A stretch of DNA of 64,000 nucleotides, taken from Luzula sylvatica (Eukaryota; Streptophyta; Magnoliopsida; Poales; Juncaceae). Below are positions 12,001-25,150 of the stretch, one piece after another. Below the pieces are notes generated by a model. The model was not told where the DNA came from. It was given only the letters and a program-made list of their open reading frames with translations, and ran no database searches. A program made the position numbers and the translations under genes. The stretch is taken from positions 20,213,007 through 20,277,006 of the forward strand of contig OX326957.1 of NCBI GenBank assembly GCA_946800325.1, written 5' to 3'. Each line of letters opens with the position of its first letter. The stretch's first letter is position 1.

Positions 12001-15000
12001 AAATCTCCAAAGGGGGGGTAGGGGGTAAAAATCTTCAAAGGGGGGGGGGGGGGGGGGGGGGTAGGGGGTAAAAATCTCCAAAGGGGGGGGGGGGGGGTAG
12101 GGGGTTAAAATCTCCAAAGGGGGGGGGGGGGGTAGGGGGTAAAAATCTCCAAAGGGGGGGGATAGGGGGTAAAAATATCCAAAGGGTGGTAGGGGGTAAA
12201 AATCTCTAAAGGGGGGGGGTAGGGGGTAAAAATCTCCCAAGGGGGGGGGGGGGGTAGGGGGTAAAAATCTCCAAAGGGGGGGTAGGGGGAAAAAATATCC
12301 AAAGGGGGGGTAGGGGGTAAAAATCTCCAAAGGGGGGGTAGGGGGTAAAAATCTTCAAAGGGGGGGTAGGGGGTAAAAATCGCCAAAGGGGGGGTAGAGG
12401 GTAAAAATCTCCAAGGGGGGGGGGGGGGGGGGTAGGGGTAAAAATCTCCAAAGGGGGGGTAGGGGGTAAAAATCTCTAAAGGGGGGGTAGGGGGTAAAAA
12501 TCTCCAATGGGGGGGTAGGGGTAAAAATCTCCAAAGGGGGGGTAGGGGGTAAAAATCTGGAAAGGGGGGGTAGGGGGTAAAAATCTCCAAAGGGTGGGTA
12601 GGGGTAGAAATCTCCAAAGGGGGGGGGGGGGTAGGGTGTAAAAATCTCCAAAGGGGGGGTAGGGGGTAAAAATCTCGGAAGGGGGGGGGGGGGGGGGGGG
12701 GTAGGGAGTAAAAATCTCGGAAGGGGGGGGGGTAGGGGGTAAAAATCTCCAAAGGGGGGGTAGGGGGTAAAAATATCCAAAGGGTGGGGGTAGGGGGTAA
12801 AAATCTCCCAAGGGTGGGGGTAGGGGGTAAAAATCTCCAAAGGGGGGGTAGGGGGTAAAAATCTCCAAAGGGGGGGTAGGGTGTAAAAATATCCAAAGGG
12901 GGGGTAGGGGGTAAAAATCTCCAATGGGGGGTAGGTGGTAAAAATCTCCAAAGGGGGGGTAGGGGGAAAAATTTCCAAAGGGGGGGGTAGGGGGAAAAAT
13001 TTCCAAAGGGGGGGTAGGGGGTAAAAATCTCCAAAGGGGGGGTAGGGGGTAAAAATCTTCAAAGGGGCGGTAGGGGGTAAAAATCTCCAAAGGGGGGATA
13101 GGGGGTAAAAATCTCGAATGGGGGGGTAGGGAGTAAAAATCTCCCAAGGGGGGGTAGGGGGTAAAAATATCCAAAGGGGGGGTAGGGGGCAAAAAATCTC
13201 CCAGGGGGGGGGGGGGGGGGTAGGGGGTAAAAATCTCCCAAGGGGGGGTAGGGGGTAAAAATCTCCAAAGGGGGGGTAGGGGTAAAAATATCCAAAGAGG
13301 GGGTAGGGGGTAAAAATCTCCAAAGGGGGGGTAGGGGGTAAAAATCTTCAAAGGGGGGGGGGGGGGGGGGGGGTAGGGGGTAAAAATCTCCAAAGGGGGG
13401 GGGGTAGGGGTTAAAAATCTCCAAAGGGGGGGTAGGGGGTAAAAATCTCCAAAGGGGGGGTAGGGGTAAAAATCTTCAAAGGGGGGGGGGGGGGGGGGGT
13501 GGGTAGGGGGTAAAAATCTCCCAAGGGGGGGGGGGGGGGTAGGGGGTAAAAATCTCCAAAGGGGGGGTAGGGGGTAAAAATATCCAAAGGGGGGGTGGGG
13601 GAAAAATCTCCCAAGGGGAGGTAGGGGGTAAAAATCTTCAAAGGGGGGGTAGGGGTAAAAATCGCCAAAGGGGGGGTAGGGGGTAAAAATCTCCAAGGGG
13701 GGGGGGGGGGGGTAGGGGTAAAAATCTCCAAAGGGGGGGTAGGGGGTAAAAATCTCTAAAGGGGGGGTAGGGGGTAAAAATCTCCAAAGGGGGGGTAGGG
13801 GTAAAAATCTCCAAAGGGGGGGGGGTAAGGGGTAAAAATCTCCAAAGGTGGGGTAGGGGGTAAAAATCTTGAAAGGGGGGGTAGGGGGTAAAAATCTCCA
13901 AAGGGTGGGTAGGGGTAAAAATCACCAAAGGGGGGGGGGGGGGGTAGGGTGTAAAAATCTCCAAAGGGGGGGTAGGGGGTAAAATCTCGGAAGGGGGGGT
14001 AGGGAGTAAAAATCTCCGAAGGGGGGGGGGGGGGTAGGGGGTAAAAATCTCCAAAGGGGGGGTAGGGGGTAAAAATATCCAAAGGGTGGGGGTAGGGGGT
14101 AAAAATCTCCCAAGGGTGGGGGTAGGGGGTAAAAATCTTCAAAGGGGGGGTAGGGCGTAAAAATATCCAAAGGGGGGGTAGGGGGTAAAAATCTCCAAAG
14201 GGGGGTAGGTGGTAAAAATCTCCAAAGGGGGGGTAGGGGGTAAAAATCTTCAAAGGGGGGGTAGGGGTAAAAATCTCCAAAGGGGGGGTAGGGGGTAAAA
14301 ATCTCGAATGGGGGGGGGGGTAGGGAGTAAAAATCTCCCAAGGGGGGGTAGGGGGTAAAAATATCCAAAGGGGGGGTAGGGGGCAAAAAATCTCCCAAGG
14401 GGGGGGGGGGGGTAGGGGGTAAAAATCTCCAAAGGGGGGGGGGGGGGGTAGGGGGTAGGGGGTAAAAATCTCCAAAGGGGTGGTAGGGGGTAAAAATCTC
14501 CAAAGGGGGGGGGGTGTAGGGGGTAAAAATATCCAAAGGGGGGGGGGGGGTAGGGGGTAAAAATCTCTAAAGGGGGGGTAGGGGGTAAAAATCTCCAAAG
14601 GGGGGGTAGGGGTAAAACTCTCCAAAGGGGGGGTAGGGGGTAAAAATCTCCAAAGGGGGGGTAGGGGGTAAAAATCTTCAAAGGGGGGGTAGGGGGTAAA
14701 AATCTCCAAAGGAAGGGTAGGGGGTAAAAATATCCAAAGGGGGGTAGGGGGTAAAAATCTCGAAAGGGGGGGTAGGGGGTAAAAATCTCCCAAGGGGGGG
14801 GTAGGGGGTAAAAATCTCCAAAGGGGGGTAGGGGGTAAAAATCTCTAAAGGGGGGGTAGGGGGTAAAAATCTCCAAAGGGGGGGTAGGGGTAAAAATCTT
14901 CAAAGGGGGGGGGGGGGTAGGGGGTAAAAATCTCCAAAGGTGGGGTAGGGGGTAAAAATCTGGAAAGGGGGGGTAGGGGGTAAAAATCTCCAAAGGGTGG

Positions 15001-18000
15001 GTAGGGGTAAAAATCTCCAAAGGGGGGGGGGGGTAGGGTGTAAAAATCTCCAAAGGGGGGGTAGGGGGTAAAAATCTCGGAAGGGGGGGGGGGGGGGGGG
15101 TAGGGAGTAAAAATCTCGGAAGGGGGGGGGTAGGGGGTAAAAATCTCCAAAGGGGGGTAGGGGGTAAAAATATCCAAAGGGTGGGGGTAGGGGGTAAAAA
15201 TCTCCCAAGGGTGGGGGTAGGGGGTAAAAATCTCCAAAGGGGGGGTAGGCGGTAAAAATCTCCAATGGGGGGGTAGGGTGTAAAAATATCCAAAGGGGGG
15301 GTAGGGGGTAAAAATCTCCAATGGGGGGTAGGTGGTAAAAATCTCCAAAGGGGTGGTAGGGGGAAAAATTTCCAAAGGGGGGGTAGGGGGAAAAATTTCC
15401 AAAGGGGGGGTAGGGGGTAAAAATCTCCAAAGGGGGGGTAGGGGGTAAAAATCTTCAAAGGGGCGGTAGGGGGTAAAAATCTCCAAAGGGGGGGTAGGGG
15501 GTAAAAATCTCGAATGGGGGGGTAGGGAGTAAAAATCTCCCAAGGGGGGGTAGGGGGTAAAAATATCCAAAGGGGGGGTAGGGGGCAAAAAATCTCCCAG
15601 GGGGGGGGGGTAGGGGGTAAAAATCTCCCAAGGGGGGGTAGGGGGTAAAAATCTCCAAAGGGGGGGTAGGGGTAAAAATATCCAAAGAGGGGGTAGGGGG
15701 TAAAAATCTCCAAAGGGGGGGGGGGGGGGGGTAGGGGGTAAAAATCTTCAAAGGGGGGGGGGGGGGGGGGGGTAGGGGGTAAAAATCTCCAAAGGGGGGG
15801 GTAGGGGTTAAAAATCTCCAAAGGGGGGTAGGGGTAAAAATCTCCAAAGGGGGGGTAGGGGGTAAAAATCTCCAAAGGGGGGGTAGGGGTAAAAATCTTC
15901 AAAGGGGGGGGGGGGGGGGGGGGGGTAGGGGGTAAAAATCTCCCAAGGGGGGGGGGGGGGGTAGGGGGTAAAAATCTCCAAAGGGGGGGTAGGGGGTAAA
16001 AATCTCCCAAGGGGGGGTGGGGGGTAAAAATCTCCCAAGGGGAGGTAGGGGGTAAAAATCTTCAAAGGGGGGGTAGGGGTAAAAATCGCCAAAGGGGGGG
16101 TAGGGGGTAAAAATCTCCAAGGGGGGGGGGGGGGGGTAGGGGTAAAAATCTAAAAAGGGGGGGTAGGGGGTAAAAATCTCTAAAGGGGGGGTAGGGGGTA
16201 AAAATATCCAAAGGGGGGGTAGGGGTAAAAATCTCCAAAGGGGGGGTAAGGGGTAAAAATCTCCAAAGGTGGGGTAGGGGGTAAAAATCTTGAAAGGGGG
16301 GGTAGGGGGTAAAAATCTCCAAAGGGTGGGTAGGGGTAAAAATCACCCAAAGGGGGGGTAGGGGGTAAAAATCTCCAAAGGGGGGGTAGGGGGTAAAAAT
16401 CTCCAAAGGGGGGGTAGGGTGTAAAAATATCCAAAGGGGGGTAGGGGTAAAAATAACCAAAGGGGGGTAGGGGGTAAAAATCTCGGAAGGGGGGGTTGTG
16501 AGTAAAAATCTCCGAAGGGGTGGTAGGGGGTAAAAATCTCTAAAGGGGGGGGGGGGGGGGGGTAGGGTGTAAAAATATCCAAAGGGGGGGTAGGGGTAAA
16601 AATATCCAAAGGGGGTAGGGGTAAAAATATCCAAAGGGGGTAGGGGGTAAAACTCTCGGAAGGGGGGGTTGTGAGTAAAAATCTCCGAAGGGGTGGTAGG
16701 GGTAAAAATCTCCAAAGGGGGGTAGGGGATAAAAATCTCTAAAGGGGGGGGGGGGGGGGGGTAGGGGGTAAAAATCTCCAAAGGGGGGGTAGGGGTAAAA
16801 ATCTCCAAAGGGGGGGTAGGGGGTAAAAATCTCCAATGGGGGGGTAGGGGGTAAAAATCTTCAAAGGGGGGGTAGGGGGTAAAAATCTCCAAAGGGGGGG
16901 TAGGTGGTAAAAATATCCAAAGGGGGGTAGGGGGTAAAAATCTCCCAAGGGGGGGTAGGGGGGAAAAACTCCAAATGGGGGGGGGGGGGGGTAGGGGGTA
17001 AAAATATCCAAAGAAGGGGTAGGGGGTAAAAATCTCCAAAGGGGGGGGGGGGGGGGTAGGGGGTAAAAATCTTCAAAAGGGGGGGGGGGTAGGTGATAAA
17101 AATCTCCAAAGGGGGGGTAGGGGGTAAAAATCTCCAAAGGGGGGGTAGGGGTAAAAATCTCCAAAGGGGGGGTAGGGGGTAAAAATCTCCAAAGGGGGGG
17201 GGGGGGGGGTAGGGGGTAAAAATCTTCAAAAGGGGGGGGGAAGGGGGGGGGGGGGTAGGTGATAAAAATCTCCAAAGGGGGGGTAGGGGGTAAAAATCTC
17301 CAAAGGGGGGGTAGGGGTAAAAATCTCCAAAGGGGGGGTAGGGGGTAAAAATCTCCAAAGGGGGGGTAGGGGTAAAAATCTCCAAAGGGGGGGTAGGGGG
17401 TAAAAATCTCCAAAGGGGGGGTAGGGGGTAAAAATCTTCAAAGGGGGGGGGGGGAGGGGGTAAAAATCTCCAAAGGAAGGGTAGGGGGTAAAAATATCCA
17501 AAGGGGGTAGGGGGTAAAAATCTCGAAAGGGGGGGTAGGGGGTAAAAATCTCCCAAGGGGGGGGGGGGTAGGGGGTAAAAATCTCCAAAGGGGGGGGGGG
17601 GGGGTAGGGGGTAAAAATCTCCAAAGGGGGGGTAGGGTGTAAAAATCTCCAAAGGGGGGGTAGGGGGTAAAAATCTCGGAAGGGGGGGGGGGGGGTAGGG
17701 AGTAAAAATCTCCGAAGGGGGGGGGGGGGGGGGGTGGGGTAGGGGGTATAAATCTCCAAAGGGGGGGTAGGGGGTAAAAATCTCCAAAGTGGGGGTAGGG
17801 GGTAAAAATATCCAAAGGGTGGTGGGGGTAGGGGGTAAAAATCACCCAAGGGTGGGGGTAGGGGGTAAAAATCTCCAAAGGGGGGGTAGGGGGTAAAAAT
17901 CTCGAAAGGGGGGGTAGGGGGTAAAAATCTCCAAAGGGGGGGTAGGGGGTAAAAATCTCCAAAGGGGGGGTAGGGGGTAAAAATCTCCAAAGGGGGGGTA

Positions 18001-19200
18001 GGGGTAAAAATATCCAAAGGGGGGTAGGGGGTAAAAATCTCGGAAGGGGGGGTTGTGAGTAAAAATCTCCGAAGGGGTGGTAGGGGGTAAAAATCTCTAA
18101 AGGGGGGGGGGGGGGGGGGGGTAGGGTGTAAAAATATCCAAATGGGGGTAGGGGTAAAAATATCCAAAGGGGGGTAGGGGTAAAAATATCCAAAGGGGGG
18201 TAGGGGGTAAAAATCTCGGAAGGGGGGGTTGTGAGTAAAAATCTCCGAAGGGGTGGGGGGGTAGGGGGTAAAAATCTCCAAAGGGGGGGTAGGGGGTAAA
18301 AATCTCCAAAGGGGGGGTAGGGGGTAAAAATCTCCAAAGGGGGGTAGGGGGTAAAAATATCCAAAGGGGGGGTAGGGGGTAAAAATCTCCAAAGGGGGGG
18401 TAGGGGGTATAAATCTCCAAAGGGGGGGTAGGGGGTAAAAATATCCAAAGGGGGGGTAGGGGGTAAAAATCTCCAAAGGGGGGGTAGGGGGTAAAAATCT
18501 CCAAAGGGGGGGTAGGGGGTAAAAATCTCGGAAGGGGGGGTAGGGGGTAAAAATATCCAAAGGGGGGGGGGGGTAGGGGGTAAAAATCTCCAAAAGGGGG
18601 GTAGGGGTAAAAATCTCCGAAGGGTGGGTAGGGGGTAAAAATCTCCAAAGGGTGGGTAGGGGGTAAAAATCGCCAAAGGGGGGGTAGGGGGTAAAAATCT
18701 CCAAAGGGGGGGTAGGGGGTAAAAATCTCTAAAGCGGGGGTAGGGGGTAAAGATCTCCAAAGGGTGGGGGTAGGGGGTAAAGATCTCCAAAGGGGGGGGG
18801 GCGTAGGGGTAAAAATCTCCAAAGGGGGGGTAGGGGGTGAAAATCTCTAAAGCGGGGGTAGGGGTAAAGATCTCCAAAGGGTGGGGGTAGGGGGTAAAAA
18901 TCTCCCAAGGGTGGGGGTAGGGGGTAAAAATCTCCAAAGGGGGGTAGGGGTAAAAATCTCCAAAGGGGGGGTAGGGAGTAAAAATCTCCAAAGGGGGGGT
19001 AGGGGGTAAAAATATCCAAAGGGGGGGTAGGGGTCAAAATCTCCAAAGGGGGGGTAGGGGGTAAAAATCTCCAAAGGGGGGGTAGGGGGTAAAAATATCC
19101 AAAGGGGGGGTAGGGGGTAAAAATCTCCAAAGGGGGGGTTGGGGTAAAAATCTCCAAAGGGGGGTAGGGGTAAAAATCTCCAAAGGGGGGGTAGGGGTAA
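12001..19200 (+). repeat. Array domain with TTGTGAG doublets and long G tracts
   Basis: Minisatellite units only. The TTGTGAGTAAAAA variant occurs as doublets at 16496 and 16669 and again at 18053 and 18229. The spacing within doublets is 173-176 bp (six units) and between doublets about 1.56 kb, so a module of about 1.56 kb was duplicated. An AGGTGATAAAAA variant is duplicated over 152 bp (near 17071 and 17223). GGGTGGGGG doublets and a GGGGGCAAAAAATCTCCC variant recur through the stretch. No gene is seen. Confidence 0.72.
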
Positions 19201-22200
19201 AAATCTCCAAAGGTAGGGGGTAGGGGGTAAAAATCTATAAAGGGGGGGGTAGGGGGTAAAAATCTTCAAAGGGGGGGTAGGGGGTAAAAATCTCCAAAGG
19301 TGGGGTATTGGGTAAAAATATCCAAAGGGGGGTAGGGGGTAAAAATCTCTAAAGAGGGGGGGGGGCGGGTAGGGGGTAAAAATCTCCAAAGGGGGGGGGG
19401 GGGGGTAGGGGGTAAAAATATCCAAAGGGGGGGTAGGGGGTAAAAATCTCCAAAGGGGGGGTAGGGGTAAAAATCTCCAAAGGGGGGGTAGGGGGTAAAA
19501 ATCTCTAAAGGGGTGTAAGGGGGTAAAAATAAATCTCCAAAGGGGGGGTAGGGGTAAAAATCTCCAAAGGGGGGGTAGGGGGTAAAAATCTCCAAAGGGG
19601 GGGTAGGGCGTAAAAATCTCCAAAGGGGGGGTAGGGGGGTACAAATATCCAAAGGGGGGGTAGGGGGTAAAAATATCCAAAGGGGGGTAGGGGGTAAAAA
19701 TCTCCCAAGGGGGGGTAGGGGGTAAAAATCTCCAAAGGGGGGGTAGGGGGTAAAAATATCCAAAGGGGGGGTAGGGGGTAAAAATCTCCAAAGGGGGGTA
19801 GGGGGTAAAAATCTCTAAAGGGGGGGCGGGCGGGTAGGGGGTAAAAATCTCCAAAGGGGGGGGCGGGGTAGGGGGTAAAAATATCCAAAGGGGGGGTAGG
19901 GGGTAAAAATCTCCAAAGGGGGGGTAGGGGTAAAAATCTCCAAAGGGGGGGTAGGGGGTAAAAATCTCTAAAGGGGGGTAAGGGGGTAAAAATAAATCTC
20001 CAAAGGGGGGGTAGGGGTAAAAATCTCCAAAGGGGGGGTAGGGGGTAAAAATCTCCAAAGGGGGGGTAGGGCGTAAAAATCTCCAAAGGGGGGGTAGGGG
20101 GGTACAAATATCCAAAGGGGGGGTAGGGGGGTAAAAATATCCAAAGGGGGGTAGGGGGTAAAAATCTCCCAAGGGGGGGTAGGGGGTAAAAATCTCCAAA
20201 GGGGGGGTAGGGGGTAAAAATATCCAAAGGGGGGGTAGGGGGTAAAAATCTCCAAAGGGGGGGTAGGGGGTAAAAATCTTCAAAGCGGGGGTAGGGGGTA
20301 AAAATCTCCAAAGGGGGGGGGGGGGGGGGGGGGTAGGGGGTAAAAATATCCAAAGGGGGGGTAGGGGGTAAAAATCTCCAAAGGGGGGGTAGGGGGTAAA
20401 AATCTTCAAAGGGGGGGTAGGGGGTAAAAATCGCCAAAGGGGGGGTAGGGGGTAAAAATCTCCAGAGGGGGGGTAGGGGGTAAAAATATCCAAAAGGGGG
20501 TAGGGGGTAAAAATCTCCAAAGGGGGGGGTAGGGGGTAAAAATATCCAAAGGGGGGGTAGGGGGTAAAAATCTCCAAAGGGGGGGTAGGGGGTAAAAATC
20601 TTCAAAGGGGGGGGGGGGGGGGGGTAGGGGGTAAAAATCGCCAAAGGGGGGGTAGGGGGTAAAAATCTCCAAATGGGGGGTAGGGTGTAAAAATCTCCAA
20701 AGGGGGGGTAGGGGGTAAAAATCTTCAAAGCGGGGATAGGGGGTAAAAATCTCCAAAGGGGGGGGGGGGGGTAGGGGGTAAAAATCTCCCTAGGGGGGGT
20801 AGGGGGTAAAAATCTTCAAAGGGGGGGTAGGGGGTAAAAATCTCCAAAGGGGGGGTAGGGGGTAAAAATATCCAAAAGGGGGTAGGGGCTAAAAATCTCT
20901 AAAGGGGGGGGGGGTAGGGGGTAAAAATCTCCAAAGGGGGGGTAGGGGTCAAAATCTCCAAAGGGGGGGAAGGGGGTAAAAATCTCCAAAGGGGGGGTAG
21001 GGGGTAAAAATCTTCAAAGGGGGGGTATGGGGTAAAAATCTCCAAAGGGGGGGTTGGGGTAAAAATCTCCAAAGGGGGGTAGGGGTAAAAATCTCCAAAG
21101 GGGGGGTAGGGGTAAAAATCTCCAAAGGTAGGGGGTAGGGGGTAAAAATCTATAAAGGGGGGGGTAGGGGGTAAAAATCTTCAAAGGGGGGGTAGGGGGT
21201 AAAAATCTCCAAAGGTGGGGTATTGGGTAAAAATATCCAAAGGGGGGTAGGGGGTAAAAATCTCTAAAGGGGGGGGGCGGGTAGGGGGTAAAAATCTCCA
21301 AAGGGGGGGGGGGGGGGTAGGGGGTAAAAATATCCAAAGGGGGGGTAGGGGGTAAAAATCTCCAAAGGGGGGGTAGGGGTAAAAATCTCCAAAGGGGGGG
21401 TAGGGGGTAAAAATCTCTAAAGGGGGGTAAGGGGGTAAAAATAAATCTCCAAAGGGGGGGTAGGGGTAAAAATCTCCAAAGGGGGGGTAGGGGGTAAAAA
21501 TCTCCAAAGGGGGGGTAGGGCGTAAAAATCTCCAAAGGGGGGGTAGGGGGGTACAAATATCCAAAGGGGGGTGGGGGTAAAAATATCCAAAGGGGGGTAG
21601 GGGGTAAAAATCTCCCAAGGGGGGGTAGGGGGTAAAAATCTCCAAAGGGGGGGTAGGGGGTAAAAATATCCAAAGGGGGGGTAGGGGGTAAAAATCTCCA
21701 AAGGGGGGTAGGGGGTAAAAATCTCTAAAGGGGGGGGGGGGGGCGGGTAGGGGGTAAAAATCTCCAAAGGGGGGGGCGGGGTAGGGGGTAAAAATATCCA
21801 AAGGGGGGGTAGGGGGTAAAAATCTCCAAAGGGGGGGTAGGGGTAAAAATCTCCAAAGGGGGGGTAGGGGGTAAAAATCTCTAAAGGGGGGTAAGGGGGT
21901 AAAAATAAATCTCCAAAGGGGGGTAGGGGTAAAAATCTCCAAAGGGGGGGTAGGGAGTAAAAATCTCCAAAGGGGGGGTAGGGGGTAAAAATATCCAAAG
22001 GGGGGGTAGGGGTCAAAATCTCCAAAGGGGGGGTAGGGGGTAAAAATCTCCAAAGGGGGGGTAGGGGGTAAAAATATCCAAAGGGGGGGTAGGGGGTAAA
22101 AATCTCCAAAGGGGGGGTTGGGGTAAAAATCTCCAAAGGGGGGTAGGGGTAAAAATCTCCAAAGGGGGGGTAGGGGTAAAAATCTCCAAAGGTAGGGGGT

Positions 22201-25150
22201 AGGGGGTAAAAATCTATAAAGGGGGGGGGTAGGGGGTAAAAATCTTCAAAGGGGGGGTAGGGGGTAAAAATCTCCAAAGGTGGGGTATTGGGTAAAAATA
22301 TCCAAAGGGGGGTAGGGGGTAAAAATCTCTAAAGAGGGGGGGGGGCGGGTAGGGGGTAAAAATCTCCAAAGGGGGGGGGGTAGGGGGTAAAAATATCCAA
22401 AGGGGGGGTAGGGGGTAAAAATCTCCAAAGGGGGGGTAGGGGTAAAAATCTCCAAAGGGGGGGTAGGGGGTAAAAATCTCTAAAGGGGTGTAAGGGGGTA
22501 AAAATAAATCTCCAAAGGGGGGGTAGGGGTAAAAATCTCCAAAGGGGGGGTAGGGGGTAAAAATCTCCAAAGGGGGGGTAGGGCGTAAAAATCTCCAAAG
22601 GGGGGGTAGGGGGGTACAAATATCCAAAGGGGGGGTAGGGGGTAAAAATATCCAAAGGGGGGTAGGGGGTAAAAATCTCCCAAGGGGGGGTAGGGGGTAA
22701 AAATCTCCAAAGGGGGGGTAGGGGGTAAAAATATCCAAAGGGGGGGTAGGGGGTAAAAATCTCCAAAGGGGGGTAGGGGGTAAAAATCTCTAAAGGGGGG
22801 GCGGGCGGGTAGGGGGTAAAAATCTCCAAAGGGGGGGGCGGGGTAGGGGGTAAAAATATCCAAAGGGGGGGTAGGGGGTAAAAATCTCCAAAGGGGGGGT
22901 AGGGGTAAAAATCTCCAAAGGGGGGGTAGGGGGTAAAAATCTCTAAAGGGGGGTAAGGGGGTAAAAATAAATCTCCAAAGGGGGGGTAGGGGTAAAAATC
23001 TCCAAAGGGGGGGTAGGGGGTAAAAATCTCCAAAGGGGGGGTAGGGCGTAAAAATCTCCAAAGGGGGGGTAGGGGGGTACAAATATCCAAAGGGGGGGTA
23101 GGGGGGTAAAAATATCCAAAGGGGGGTAGGGGGTAAAAATCTCCCAAGGGGGGGTAGGGGGTAAAAATCTCCAAAGGGGGGGTAGGGGGTAAAAATATCC
23201 AAAGGGGGGGTAGGGGGTAAAAATCTCCAAAGGGGGGGTAGGGGGTAAAAATCTTCAAAGCGGGGGTAGGGGGTAAAAATCTCCAAAGGGGGGGGGGGGT
23301 AGGGGGTAAAAATATCCAAAGGGGGGGTAGGGGGTAAAAATCTCCAAAGGGGGGGTAGGGGGTAAAAATCTTCAAAGGGGGGGTAGGGGGTAAAAATCGC
23401 CAAAGGGGGGGTAGGGGGTAAAAATCTCCAGAGGGGGGGTAGGGGGTAAAAATATCCAAAAGGGGGTAGGGGGTAAAAATCTCCAAAGGGGGGGGTAGGG
23501 GGTAAAAATATCCAAAGGGGGGGTAGGGGGTAAAAATCTCCAAAGGGGGGGTAGGGGGTAAAAATCTTCAAAGGGGGGGGGGGGGGGGGGGGGTAGGGGG
23601 TAAAAATCGCCAAAGGGGGGGTAGGGGGTAAAAATCTCCAAATGGGGGGTAGGGTGTAAAAATCTCCAAAGGGGGGGTAGGGGGTAAAAATCTTCAAAGC
23701 GGGGATAGGGGGTAAAAATCTCCAAAGGGGGGGGGGGGGGTAGGGGGTAAAAATCTCCCTAGGGGGGGTAGGGGGTAAAAATCTTCAAAGGGGGGGTAGG
23801 GGGTAAAAATCTCCAAAGGGGGGGTAGGGGGTAAAAATATCCAAAAGGGGGTAGGGGCTAAAAATCTCTAAAGGGGGGGGGGGGGGGGGTAGGGGGTAAA
23901 AATCTCCAAAGGGGGGGTAGGGGTCAAAATCTCCAAAGGGGGGGAAGGGGGTAAAAATCTCCAAAGGGGGGGTAGGGGGTAAAAATCTTCAAAGGGGGGG
24001 TAGGGGGTAAAAATCTCCAAAGGGGGGGTTGGGGTAAAAATCTCCAAAGGGGGGTAGGGGTAAAAATCTCCAAAGGGGGGGTAGGGGTAAAAATCTCCAA
24101 AGGTAGGGGGTAGGGGGTAAAAATCTATAAAGGGGGGGGTAGGGGGTAAAAATCTTCAAAGGGGGGGTAGGGGGTAAAAATCTCCAAAGGTGGGGTATTG
24201 GGTAAAAATATCCAAAGGGGGGTAGGGGGTAAAAATCTCTAAAGGGGGGGGCGGGTAGGGGGTAAAAATCTCCAAAGGGGGGGGGGGGGGGGGTAGGGGG
24301 TAAAAATATCCAAAGGGGGGGTAGGGGGTAAAAATCTCCAAAGGGGGGGTAGGGGTAAAAATCTCCAAAGGGGGGGTAGGGGGTAAAAATCTCTAAAGGG
24401 GGGTAAGGGGGTAAAAATAAATCTCCAAAGGGGGGGTAGGGGTAAAAATCTCCAAAGGGGGGGTAGGGGGTAAAAATCTCCAAAGGGGGGGTAGGGCGTA
24501 AAAATCTCCAAAGGGGGGGTAGGGGGGTACAAATATCCAAAGGGGGGTGGGGGTAAAAATATCCAAAGGGGGGTAGGGGGTAAAAATCTCCCAAGGGGGG
24601 GTAGGGGGTAAAAATCTCCAAAGGGGGGGTAGGGGGTAAAAATATCCAAAGGGGGGGTAGGGGGTAAAAATCTCCAAAGGGGGGTAGGGGGTAAAAATCT
24701 CTAAAGGGGGGGGGGGGGGGGGGGCGGGTAGGGGGTAAAAATCTCCAAAGGGGGGGGCGGGGTAGGGGGTAAAAATATCCAAAGGGGGGGTAGGGGGTAA
24801 AAATCTCCAAAGGGGGGGTAGGGGTAAAAATCTCCAAAGGGGGGGTAGGGGGTAAAAATCTCTAAAGGGGGGTAAGGGGGTAAAAATAAATCTCCAAATG
24901 GGGGGTAGGGGTAAAAATCTCCAAAGGGGGGGTAGGGGGTAAAAATCTCCAAAGGGGGGGTAGGGCGTAAAAATCTCCAAAGGGGGGGTAGGGGGGTACA
25001 AATATCCAAAGGGGGGGTAGGGGGGTAAAAATATCCAAAGGGGGGTAGGGGGTAAAAATCTCCCAAGGGGGGGTAGGGGGTAAAAATCTCCAAAGGGGGG
25101 GGGTAGGGGGTAAAAATATCCAAAGGGGGGGTAGGGGGTAAAAATCTCCA
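19200..25150 (+). repeat. ~2.976-kb HOR, two tandem copies
   Basis: The rare variant AAAAATAAATCTCC, with four extra bases in the core, occurs at 19525, 19988, 21437, 21901, 22501, 22963, 24413 and 24882. Paired spacings are 2976, 2975, 2976 and 2981 bp, so a block of four marked units was copied in tandem. A shorter internal repeat of about 463 bp is nested in it (19525-19988, 21437-21901, 22501-22963, 24413-24882). Other markers agree: TTCAAAGCGGGGGTAG at 20279 and 23254, GGGGCTAAAAATCTC near 20888 and 23857. Such constancy over 3 kb of slippage-prone sequence implies recent copying. Confidence 0.88.
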
